Assembly (NCBI GenBank): GCA_025345505.1
Contig: JANVCC010000270.1
Location: 8,025,625-8,089,624, forward strand
Direction: 5' to 3'
DNA length: 64,000 nucleotides
DNA from: Todiramphus chloris collaris
Taxonomy: Eukaryota > Chordata > Aves > Coraciiformes > Alcedinidae
Shown: piece by piece, positions 51,451 to 61,775 of the stretch
Layout: the number at the start of each line of letters is the position of its first letter
How positions within the stretch are numbered: the first letter of the stretch is position 1
Notes under the pieces: generated by a model
Told to the model about the DNA's origin: nothing
The model's input: the letters and a program-made list of their open reading frames with translations, nothing else
Databases searched by the model: none
Made by a program: the position numbers and the translations under genes

Positions 51451-53290
51451 AGTTGTTTTAAACTGGATTTGTTATTTTAAATATTTTGTACGATTCGCAA
51501 TCATTTAAAAATTTGTTAAATGGCTTGGCTTTCAGCCTTCACTTTCCTTTCCGGCACAAGACATTTGTAGGGCCTGAATTCTTACATGACTTGGCCTATG
51601 CTGTCTTACTTTTTGGCAGGTCATTTTGCTCTATTCTTTTCCAAACAGAAATTAAGCTTTGGCCGAGGGAGAAGCAGAGCAGAATGCAGCCTGCTGCAAC
51701 AGCTTGTAGTGAGTTGGAAAGAACTCTGTGTTATAGATGAGAGCTGAGCAAATACCCTTTTTTTTTTTTTGATAATTTCACTGTCTTATTTTTAAACTTG
51801 CATGTGCATCTGCCAGCAGCACTGCATCTTGGTGTAATATTTCTATTAAGCAGGTGGATCTATCGTGAGCCGAGAGAATTCAGTTCCATTTCAGCTAAGG
51901 GTATGCTCTTTAGTGATGAAGTTTCTTCTGTTTGATTGGGAATCAAACTGATTCTGCGGCGTCAGCCTGAACAGTTTCCCTCACAATTTTATCTTCTATC
52001 ATGTCTGAAAATTGTTTACAAAAAGGCCATATAAGAGTCAATGGTGGGCTCCCCTTGATTTCTTTTGCCGGAGCTGTACCTCCCTGGACAACAAAAGTAA
52101 CTTGTGCCCAGAAAGGAGACCTAAGAGCTGTGCAGCTCCATTCTGCCTTCCGTGTTTGCTTCCTTACTTCTAAAGAACTCCTCCCTTTCATTCTCTGCAT
52201 GTAAGGACATCAGCTGAAGCAGGGATGAATAAGCAACAAGAGGTGAGTGTTAATACACGGCGAGCGTGAGCTCGCACTCTGAAACAAAACCATTTGCCCT
52301 CCTTTTTCTCTCTTCATGGTTCAACCCAAAGAAATCTTCTCTAAGGTCTCGGTTAAAATAAAAAACATATTCAGAGGGAATGACTAAGCCCCTGCCTGAA
52401 TGCACCATGCCTTTTGGAAAGTTTTGGTACACTAACTCTGATTTGTTTGGCTGTGTGAAAACCTTTTTAGCTGGCTCTGGAAATTCACCCCTGAAGCCTC
52501 TTCCGGGGCTTGTATTATTTATTTTCCTCCCATTTCCACAAATCTTTCCCTTGTTCCCGAAGAGTGCCATCGTCCGTTCCTGAGCCCTCAAATCCAATTA
52601 CCCAACAATGTACAAATATATGGCTGAGCGTGGTCTATGGGAACAGCTGCAAAATTGCTAATATTAGGTCTAATTTAGCTACAATAAATTAGCAAGTGTG
52701 TGGAAGCAAAATGATGACAGCATAATTATAACAAAAGTCGATGTGTTGAAGTATATGGATGACAATACATACTAATTTTAGCGAAAAAACGCACCAAATG
52801 AAATGCATGCAATGAACAGACGGGACTAATAGCTCAGACACATATACTTAATGTGACCAGTCAGTGTAAAAACAAAAAGATAGATGAAGCTGTTCAGAAT
52901 CTAGTGCTAACAAGCAGTGTAGTCTGAAACCATTAACTGTCAGGGGTAATAACACTCAAAGTAGTGAAGTGCAGTAAAACAGCAGCACTTTTCTCGGGAT
53001 GATGTGCTGATGTACAAGCACACACCTGTGAAGAGGGTACTAAATCTATCCTTGCGTTTATTACTATGGAGGGAGGAAAAACAACACTAATAATGTAAAG
53101 TATAAACGAAAATAGCAGACAGCAGAGAGTGACATTTGCATGGTCCCAGTCAGCTTGTTAGCTGAAGTGGGTTTTAATTAGCTATTTTCCAGCAAGCAAA
53201 CGAGCAAATTAGTGGCAGCCATAAACAAGCAGAGACAATCAGGCCCAAAGAAAAAAAAAATAAAAATGATCGGACCTTTTTCTGTGTGTT
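51451..53290. other. AT-rich, repeat-free region, possible conserved non-coding DNA
   Basis: About 1.8 kb without transposon signatures. The right part has a canonical octamer ATTTGCAT at 53134-53141 and a homeodomain TTAATTAG at 53174-53181, about 40 bp apart. A perfect hairpin (6-bp arms GCGAGC/GCTCGC, 4-base loop) lies at 52260-52275. A 115-codon minus-strand frame (52250-52597) has no known domain. Regulatory role is inferred from motifs only. Confidence 0.25.
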
Positions 53291-54307
53291 TTCCTTTTAG
53301 AAATACAATGCCTTCATGCTTCAGCTAAATATTTCTATTAACCAAAAGAATGTGGCAAAGCGAAGAACTTGGCAACTGCGTGAACTCCCAAAGTGGGTCC
53401 AAACACAGTATGAATGGCACAGGAGGGACAAAAAGCTCTGCTTTGAACCAACCTATGCCCTGCGTCAAGGGCTACACCTTGGGCATCCCATGCAGAGCCT
53501 CAGGGCTCTGGTGCATCCCAGCTCCGGTGCACGTTGCCGTTCTGCCGAAGGCTGCCTACCCACCCTGTGTTCTTGGGACCACAGGGCTCCAGCCTGGATG
53601 TGGGACAGCAGGTGCCTCAAAAGGTGCAGTGCAGGGTATAAGTGAGCGGCTCTCCACCTTCACCCTTGCACTGCAACAGGCACGGTGGCTGCTGGGGGCA
53701 AAGGGGTGCCTGAGGCTACCAGCTACTCACTGCCCAGGAAGTGGGAACAGCTCTGCAAAGGATGCAGGAGACAGAAACCACCCAGTGAGAGTGAGGAGGG
53801 GAGAGTGGTGAGCAGCAGAGGGCAACCCCTGGTGCTAAACCACCTTGCTAAGAGAAGATGCTTCTCCGTGTAGCATGCAGCCCCAGGCAGATAACACGGA
53901 CTCAGGCAGTGATGAACAAACCCACTTTCGGTACTTCTTTTATGACCATAGTGCTATTGGATGCACAACGAAATTTCCCCCACTGTTAAGTCGCTGCAGC
54001 TTTGGCTAAGGATCCTGCAAAGCCTGGTCAAGCAATGGCCAAGGTTAAGCAGTTTGCCTCTGAACTGATTATATTAAACAGCAGCCTTACTGAAAAACAT
54101 GGCAAGCTCATCCCTTGCTGTTCACCCTCCTGTTCCCTCTGGTTTTAAGAAATGCTGATGCTGCAAAGATAAGAAACCAAATACAAAGGACAGATTGCTT
54201 CAACTGTTAGGTTTTATACCTGAAGGATTTAGGTAAGTTCAGCACAAGATACAAGTGTACAAAGCCAGGGAGCAGTAAACAACTGCTAGAAGTAGTTGCC
54301 GGGCAGG
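53291..54307. other. Spacer, G+C-richer, no gene seen
   Basis: A 153-codon frame at 53350-53811 and two shorter overlapping ones lie here. Their composition is Gly/Ala/Cys-rich with no recognisable domain, so they are not called genes. A CTCF-like motif lies near the right of this patch. Confidence 0.45.
53812..53825 (+). promoter_or_regulatory. CTCF-like core motif
   Basis: GCAGCAGAGGGCAA fits the CTCF core CCASYAGRKGGCRS at all but the first and last positions. A single core match is common in vertebrate DNA, so occupancy is unproven. Confidence 0.3.
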
Positions 54308-54500
54308 AGGGTTCGGTGGTTTGAGCACTAACCTAGACCTTGGGAAACTTGTGTTCACGTTTTGCTCTATCAAAGACTTCTCTCATGGCCACGGGTGACA
54401 CAGCTGGTCTGTCTGGGGATAATAGTACTTCTGTCTCAGGAGTTTGCTGCAAAATGCTCATTAAATACTGTGTAGGGCTTGGATATTGTGGAGAAGGGGC
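54308..54500 (+). mobile_element. MIR-type (amniote) tRNA-derived SINE relic
   Basis: The order of motifs is that of a MIR-class SINE. A tRNA-like head has an A-box-like GGTTCGGTGGTTTGAGCAC-type stretch (54310-54328), then a B-box-like TGTGTTCACGTTTTGCTCTA. After a shortened middle comes GGGGATAATAGTACTTCTGTC and a tail with AAATGCTCATTAAATACTG. The middle part that normally reads CCTTGGGCAAGTCAC and CTCAGTTTCCCC is largely missing or diverged. MIR-type copies in birds are old and mostly survive as relics, sometimes within conserved elements. Confidence 0.68.
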
Positions 54501-54950
54501 TAATTAGTTGGAAGGAAGAGAAAACGCCTAACAAAAATTAATCTCATTTATGCATCACTATGGGTACATGTGGCACTGGAGAAAGACATTGCAGCAAGCT
54601 TTCGGCTGGTATAAATTATCAGAGAGCTGCAGGAGAGACTCTCTTGCATCCCTGTCCTTGTCTTGTGCCAAGGGTATTACAGTCTAATTAATACAGATAA
54701 CATGAGTGCAGACGCCTACCTGTTGGGCGCAGTTGGAATACTAACACAAGGGGAGGGCTGGGGAAAGGCTTTTGAAGAAGGCTTATTTTATTTAGTTCAT
54801 TTGTTTAGTAATGTTTTGACGGTCAGAAAACCCTGGCAATGAGCGGAGCCCAAGAGGCAATTAGTAATGGGGCAGAAAACGTAATGAGCCAAAAAATGAA
54901 TTAACTTGAGCAGACTAGGCACGGACACAAGGGGCCAATGCTTTTTGCTG
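54501..54950. promoter_or_regulatory. Cluster of homeodomain-type TAAT motifs beside the MIR relic
   Basis: Within about 450 bp lie TAATTAG (54501-54507), AAATTAAT (about 54536-54542), TTTATGCATC, TAATTAAT (54685-54692), CAATTAGTAATGG (about 54858-54870), CGTAATGAGCC and GAATTAAC. The sequence is complex, without open frames or simple repeats. It begins right where the MIR relic ends, so part of it could be SINE-derived. An enhancer role is inferred from motif density only. Confidence 0.3.
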
Positions 54951-57900
54951 GTTTATAACCTCTGCCCCTCCACTGGATTCAGAAAAATAGGAGGAGGTGT
55001 GATTTAACATAAAAACATCCCGCAGGACCCGGGGCAGCTCTTCACCCGAGCACTGGCCGATGCGGCTGCAGGCAGGCAGCCGGAATCAGCTCCTGCCTTA
55101 AATGAGCCTCTACCCATCGAGTTCCCTGCCCTTACCCCCAGTGCTGTGGAGGGCACAGCTCCGAGGTAAGCAGCACCAGCAGAGCGCTGTCCCTGTGCCC
55201 AGTAAGAGGGGAAAGCCAGGGGTACCCTGTGCCACACGAGCTGCCGGCACCAAGCCTGCCGCTGACAGAAGGAGTGGGGTTTGTGCTGTAACCATGAGCG
55301 GCAGGCAGGCAAGCCATCTTTGGCTGATTTTTTGCTCTCCTTGCCTCTTCTGAGTTTCTTTTGGTCCTCTGTTTGGTTTTTTCCTTTTTGGCTTTTGTTT
55401 TTTGCTCTTAGCAAACATACATATTTCAAACGAGGATTCAGTCTTTTGGTCCGCATCATATTTTCAGCTTGTGCAAAACCAGAAGCAATTTCACCACATC
55501 TAAAATGTTTACACATTTTTTTCACGATGAACTTGCTTCCCCGTCCCTGACAGCTGTACATGAACACCAGAGGGGGAAGAAAAACTGGCAATTCCTCTTG
55601 CAGGCACACTATGGTAACTATCTGACATTTGCACGAGGACACAAGAGGTAACTATCACCCAAACCGTCACGTTAGCCACCCTGTTAGCCATTAGAATCAA
55701 AGATAATGATCCTAGTTTAGGGAGCTGCTTGACTGAATCACAGAAAAACACAACTGCCCCCAAGTGTGTGCTAGGGTGATTTTCAACGCTTGCTGTAGTT
55801 CCGCAACGCTCAGTCCTATATGGCCCATGGGCTTTGTCCTGAGGGAGATAATTTTAGAATAAAAAATAAAGTTATGTGGAGTTCAGGAAGGGAAACTTTG
55901 AGGAGAGAAAAAAAAAAAAACCAACAAAAATGTTCATGTCATTTTAATTCTCTTCTTGCATAGAAAGCTCAATGCCAAATGAAAGCACAGGAAAGCCACA
56001 AAGCACACATACACTTCAACACTGCTCCTTTCTTCCTGGGTCATGCCCATTGCTATTTCATCATGGCCAGAGGACTCTGGGAGAAGAGGGAGCAGAAGGG
56101 AAAGAAGAAAGATGATCTTTAAAAGAACAGTGCTGTTGAAAATTCATAGCAAAGAAGTCGATTCATAGCTTTATCAGCATATAACAAGCAGAAAAGCAAG
56201 ATACTCCTCTTCAAAGAGGAAAGTCCCCAAATGGATAAAGGTTAGGGTTAAAGGGACAGAATTTCTGCCTGGCTCCATGCAGCTCACGGCTGCTCTGACA
56301 TTGGCTGGATCTTTGGTCTTTTCCAGGTGAAGTATTACTGAGCATAAGAAAGTCATGACCAGCTCCCCGAGCATCCCAATGGAAAAAAGCAAAGGGCCTA
56401 ATCTAAATCCTTGACACTTTATATCAACAACTGTAAATCTCTGTCTCGGCTCCTGCCAGCCTCAGAAGTTAAATGGGCAGCACTGTTCATTTCTTACACC
56501 TATATTACTCCTTTGCTTTTAGTGAAGTTGCAGATTGTAACTGAGAGCCTGGTAAGGATCCCTCTTCTCTGACTGATGTTGCTATCTTCCTTGCTGGAAC
56601 TCTTTTAGCCTTGTAATAGCTCTTTTTAAAGGGCAGTCTGATCTACTTTCCAAAATCTTCTGCAGAAAATAAACTGCATTCATTACACAGGAAGGAAGTT
56701 GAAACCCAAGGCCCTCCCCAGCAATATCTCACTTTCCTCAGGACGTGTCCTGACGATCCCGCTGTATGTCGACACTCCAGCAGCAGGAGGAACAGCTTTC
56801 ATCAAAGATCCTGACAGACCCGAGACAAGAAGCCTTCAGCAGCCCAGAGGGGTCAGGCAAGCAAGAGACAAACAGCTCAGCATTCACCCTGCACGGGTCC
56901 AACCTGCCTGAAGTGCCCGAGTTACCCCCAGCCTGGGCACTCAAGCAAATCGTACCAGCAAAACCTGTTCCCTTCGGCTTCTCTGCTTAAACCATCCCAT
57001 GCAGAGAACAAAGATTAAACCAAAAGGGGTTCTCCTCTCACAGTTCACTCCCAACTAAAGATTTACTGGTCTCCAGGGTCTTGTCTAAACACAGTGGTGA
57101 GACCCTGGAGTTTTCAACACCGCAGCAGAGAGGCTGCACCACACATGTACCAATGCCCACTGCAAAACAGTGTTTCTTCTCTATTTCTCTCTCTCTCATT
57201 CCTTTGCTTGCAATCCTCTTTCTTTAATGTTAGTTCTGCCAGCATCACTTGTATGGAGTGTACATTAGACACTAGGCTTTCAGGAATTAATGAGAGCGCT
57301 TAGCAAAGGCAGAGGAAGATAGCTTAGGGGTCAGGATGGCAGAACTGGATGCTAAATAACAGCTTCTTTATGACTGGATTCTGGAGAAACAAATCTACCT
57401 TCAGTTCTCACAGGTTTCAGAAAGAGCTTAAGAAATTAACTCATGTGAGATGACTTTTTTCCTCCAGATTGCTGTAAGAGAACGGCTCCATCTCTAAATT
57501 AAAGTCTAACCAGTCTGACCACTAAAACCCACAGAGGTAAGGTCACACCATAGCTAGCTAGGTCATACTTAGCTTTGCTAGGCCAGCATGGTCCAAAAGG
57601 TCAAACTATGGTCTCTCTGGTGTTGCTTTAGCTAAAAGAAGTGGACATTTGGTGTTTGACACAATGACAAAGAAACTGCCATTTTGAAATAGGTGTTCTT
57701 TTTAATAAGGGCTGTTTTGAGCTATCTCTGTAATATTTTTAGTCAGTTTTGTGATTAAATACCCTTATGAGAAAGCAGATGATGTATTTCTGTTGGAACT
57801 GAACTGTGGCCAGGCTGACTGGCTAGAAATGAAAGCACCTGGCTTTCTGCTTTGCTTAAAGTTGGGAAAAGTTAATCCAGTCACACATTTTCATAGGACA

Positions 57901-59660
57901 CAGACCAGACTGAACAAGCCTCTCTCCTCTCCCTTCCTGGTAGTTCCCCTTCTGAGAGAAAGGGGAAAGAGCCAAACTTCTAAATACAAACATTTCCCAC
58001 CAGTTAATGGAGAGAAACTGAACATCTCCTGCTGTATTGAATCCTCCTGTATCTCCTCCTCCTCCTCTCTGCCTCTCGAGCAGGAAAAGGGGAGTAATTT
58101 CTGGAGTCTTACAGGAGAACAGGGAGGATACCTCAGGCTACTATTTTGCAAAAGAACAATGAAGCCCAGATATGAACTCAGGATCAGACTGTAGTCATAA
58201 TAAAACTACTCCCTGGATATGTGATTATTGGTAGCAGTGAGGATATGAGAAATTCATAGGCTGAGACAGAATGAGCTCCCTTAAAGTCTTGGCATTCTTC
58301 TGTAATTTGAATAGATTAAGGGTGCAATTCCCCCAGGATGTAATCTCACAGGTTCACTTTCCTGGCACTTCGTACTTAGCCAAGAAGTGCTTCCCAGAGG
58401 TGTCCTTTTCCCTCCCAGTATTTCCATCCTTCTGCATCTAGTTCCAGCAGCAAGCGTGGACCATGGGAAGAACTGAGCAAAGCCAGACTCTGTCTTGTTC
58501 TGAAACCTAATTATCCTCTTTGCATCTCAAAGGCTGGGTCTAGTTGTATGCTGCGGAAAATTCTTGACGCTCCTTCTAACTGTTTACTCCAGTCAGTTCA
58601 CTTTTAATGCTTATTTCTATTTCCTTTAAGCCTTTATCATGGAAAATATGCTCAGTTTGCTTGACATCCAGGTATAACACTGATTTCCTCATGAAAGATA
58701 CACTACACCAAAAGGCAGTTAGCTTCTTTTTCTCAAAGACTAATACATCTAAAATAAGTTCATGAAGAATAAAGGGTATATAGGCACAGAAGCACTCTTT
58801 TGGCATTGCAAATACAGAAGATCAGATTCCAAACCACTGACTAGGATATAAACATGGCCTTTTACAGATTAATTTTAATGGAAATACCACTGTTGACTTC
58901 ATTTGGCTTTAGATCACCCAAATGGATCACTATACATACATATCCAAAACAAAGAAGATTTTGACATAAGCACAAAGACTAGCCACAAGAACCAGAAGTC
59001 TGGAATCTGGAAAACAAATAAGCCACCCATATTAAAATATTCAATGACTTTTCATGCTGCAAATACTTGCAGTGATGACTTCAGTTAAGTTTTTCAGATG
59101 ATCTATGTATTCCCTAGTTCTCATCTGCTTTTCTGTCATGGCTGCAATTTTATTTGAAGGCAGCACACAGAAAAGAAACATTACCTTTTTCCTTGGCTTG
59201 ATGTTGCCGTTATATAACAGACCAAAAGTCATGAAAATGCAAAATGTGGAAGAAAATCCAGACCACAAGAAAGCACATGTGCAGGAATGATAAAAAAAAC
59301 AATGTCTACAATGACTTTCTTGGTATTAGCTTTTAGGCAGTAGTGGGCAAACAGAAGAAAAGTCTCACTCTAATTCTTATCTGAAGATAAGAATGCCTAA
59401 ATTCCTTGGATTGGCACAACTCCTGGCGTCTTGTGAACTCAGGTTTGCATGGAGTCTGACAAGTCCATTCTCTTAACTTCTAACATTAATATTTCCCCTC
59501 TCTCTGGTGTAAGTGTAAAGGACGACGAAAAAACCCAGCTCATTTTGGGAAAAGGCATTTCTGCATTTGAAGTTCTCGGAAAGGTGTTTCCTCACCACCT
59601 CTCCTGTCTCAGCCTTGTTGTCATCATGGTTTTACCTGGGGTTCCTGTAATGTTGAGCAC
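54951..59660. other. Spacer, no gene called
   Basis: About 4.7 kb. The longest frame outside transposon copies and their antisense shadows lies here on the minus strand (55004-55642, 212 codons). It is Lys/Arg-rich in the middle and Ala/Gly/Ser-rich at the C-terminus, with no domain or signal I recognise, and opposite frames overlap it. On the plus strand a consensus splice donor GAG|GTAAGC sits at 55163-55171. The frame at 57751-58194 (147 codons) is also unrecognised. An A13-type run lies near 55908-55920. Confidence 0.45.
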
Positions 59661-60382
59661 TCACAGAATGTTAAGGGTTGGAAGGGACCTTGAAAGATCA
59701 CTGAGTCCAGCCCCTCTGCCAGAGCAGAATCACCTAGAGCAGGTCACACAGGAACAGATCCAGGTGGGTTTTAAATGTCTCCAGAGAAGAAGACTCCACA
59801 ACCCCTCTGGGCAGCCTGTTCCAGAGCTCTGTGACCCTCACAGTGAAAAAGTTTTTCCTTATGTTTCTGTGGAACCTCTTATGCTGCAGCTTACACCAGT
59901 TGCCCAGAACTGGACACAATATTCCAGATGAGGTCTCACCACGACAGAGGGGGAGGAGAACCTCTCTTGACCTACTAACCACAGCCCTTCTAATACACCC
60001 CAGGATGTCATTGGCCACGAGGGCCCACTGCTGGCTCATGGTCACCCTGTTGTTCACCAGGACCCCCAGGTCCTTTTCCCCCATCTTATTCTCTACCAAA
60101 GTCAATCCTCAACGTATACTGGTACGTGGGGTTGTTCTTTCCAGATGCCAGACTCTACACTTGCCCTTGTATTTCATTCGACTTCTCCCCACCCAACTCT
60201 CCAGCCTGCCCAGGTCTCACTGGAAGGCAGCACAGCTCTGGTGTGTCAGCCACTCCTCCCAGTTTTGTATCTTCAGAGATTGTTGTTACTATTTCTCAAA
60301 AATCAGCAAGCTTGCTGACAGTGCACTCTATGCCCTCATCCAGGTCACCGATGAATATATTGAATAGTACTGGCCCCAGCCT
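59661..60382 (-). mobile_element. CR1 LINE, 5'-truncated, with internal deletion and foreign insertion (antisense)
   Basis: A minus-strand CR1 whose 3' end lies at the left (TCACAGAATG, GGGTTGGAAGGGACC). A 123-codon frame at 59734-60105 contains EKDLGVLVNNRVTMSQQWAL and ASR-type SREVLLPL, then RFHRNIRKNFFTVRVTELWN and RLPRGVVESSSLETFKTHLD, the CR1 ORF2 C-terminus. Between LPL and RFH the consensus segment of over 300 bp is missing, joined near 59906-59909. Further right, between TTTTGTATC and ATCAGCAAGCTTGCTGA, about 30 bases interrupt the CR1 pattern. CR1 similarity is clear to about 60382 and doubtful beyond. Confidence 0.93.
60266..60303 (+). repeat. Inverted repeat, left arm (38 bp)
   Basis: Begins TGTATCTTCAGAG and ends CTATTTCTCAAAAAT. 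It is an exact reverse complement of 60827-60864. Its middle 30 bases interrupt the CR1 sequence, and the outer six and two bases fit CR1. Confidence 0.93.
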
Positions 60383-60826
60383 CCCCTCCAGATTGCCAGC
60401 AGCGATGCTCCCAGACCTAAGCAGAGAACCAAACTGCACAAGAACCACTGCAGCACACTGCAAGGTGCTCTATTTGCCTCCTTTTATTAACTTCTTTTTC
60501 CTTGCGGGTTTCTTGGCTTTCCTATGACATAGCAATATGATAGAAAATGTGTGTATCAGATTAAAATCTTACAGCAAAGTGAAGCATAACATTTTAGAAA
60601 GAAGTTTTCCACTCAATTCATAGTCTGCTGTGGTAAACATTTCTGCTGTGCTGTGTTGATGATGATTAATAGAGGACTCGACACCAAAACAAACAAGATA
60701 TAAAAACGGTACTCGTTGTCCTTCTCTCAGCATATTTCTGTCTAAGCTCTTTCCAGATCAGAAAATAAATTGTTTTACAGAACTTAGGTGTTTCCAGTTG
60801 AGGAATAAAAAAATTGTATTAATCAA
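60383..60826. other. Spacer between the inverted-repeat arms
   Basis: AT-rich unique-looking sequence. Nothing recognised beyond a possible short CR1 continuation at its left end. Confidence 0.5.
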
Positions 60827-60864
60827 ATTTTTGAGAAATAGTAACAACAATCTCTGAAGATACA
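60827..60864 (-). repeat. Inverted repeat, right arm (38 bp)
   Basis: Begins ATTTTTGAGAAATAG and ends CTCTGAAGATACA. It is the exact reverse complement of 60266-60303, separated by 523 bases. Similarity stops sharply on both sides, and the surroundings of this arm are not CR1. Confidence 0.93.
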
Positions 60865-61708
60865 GGATTTTTCAAGCTACGACTAAAAGGCAAGAGACAG
60901 TTTCTTGCCGAACAGGAGAGTGTGGAGACACAGCCACTTCTTTTGAAGGATAAGCCTCCATACTGCTCCAAATCAGTGCAAAACAATGTATGTGTCCAGG
61001 TTTTTCTAGGAAAGGGTGTCAAAAAGAGCTGGAAAAGAATCATAGTAGGGAATAGGGTTAACTGGCTTTCTGAAGTGGTCTAAAGACAGAGATTGGTTCC
61101 CATCCCAAGGCAGTGCACCCGGAGAAATGTAATTTCCTGGCCAGTTAATAATGCCATGACTAGCATGGCAGCAGCAAATCACATCTCACCATACCTGAGT
61201 AGCTATGGGACAGAAATGTTTTCAGAATAAAACTTTTCATTGATACTGTATAAACTGGAGCTAAAAGATGCTGTAAAATGAAAGGTCTTAACTGCTGGTG
61301 GACAAAGCTGATGAAAGTGGGAGCACTATTTGCACGGCACCCACAAGACACCTGGCCTGCTCCAGGAATCCCTCGACCTACAGAGAGGTTTGATGACAAC
61401 TCCTTTTGTACCATTTTGATCTGTCCTCGTTTTTGCACTGAACCCACTTTTGAGGCATTCTTCCTGTCTTAGCCTCTGTCTGGAATAATTCTCTGTGATT
61501 TGCACTCAGAAACAGGGAAACTAATTTCTTGCCTCTGGTAAGAGAGGATCCTATGCAAAAGCTGTGTGACCCCGAGCACTCAGCCAAAGGCAAGGCCCAC
61601 AGGGGTAAGGACCAGAGGGAAAATCTCAGGATCTCTAAAGGGTTTCTGAACACTGGCACAAAGGTTTCTTTAACCTTTTCCCTTGTTTAAACAGCTAAAG
61701 GAACCATG
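60865..61708. other. Spacer, no gene seen
   Basis: Non-coding sequence without a recognised repeat or coding signal. Confidence 0.5.
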
Positions 61709-61775
61709 CTTAAGCCAGAAGGGACCTGACTGCTGATGTGGCCTGACTTTCCATGTAACACAGGATAAAGGAGCA
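61709..61775 (-). mobile_element. Old CR1/L3-like LINE 3' tail (antisense)
   Basis: CTTAAGCCAGAAGGGACC, then GGCCTGAC and CATGTAACACAGG, keep the order of the antisense tail seen in old reptile/bird LINEs (AAGGCCAGAAGGGACC, CTAGTCTGACC, TATAACACAGG). About 67 bp remain and divergence is high. The subfamily is not determined. Confidence 0.6.

Noticed and set aside
53350-53811. 153-codon plus-strand frame
   Set aside because: G+C-rich, Gly/Ala/Cys-rich translation with no domain, and other frames are open alongside. No splice or promoter support.
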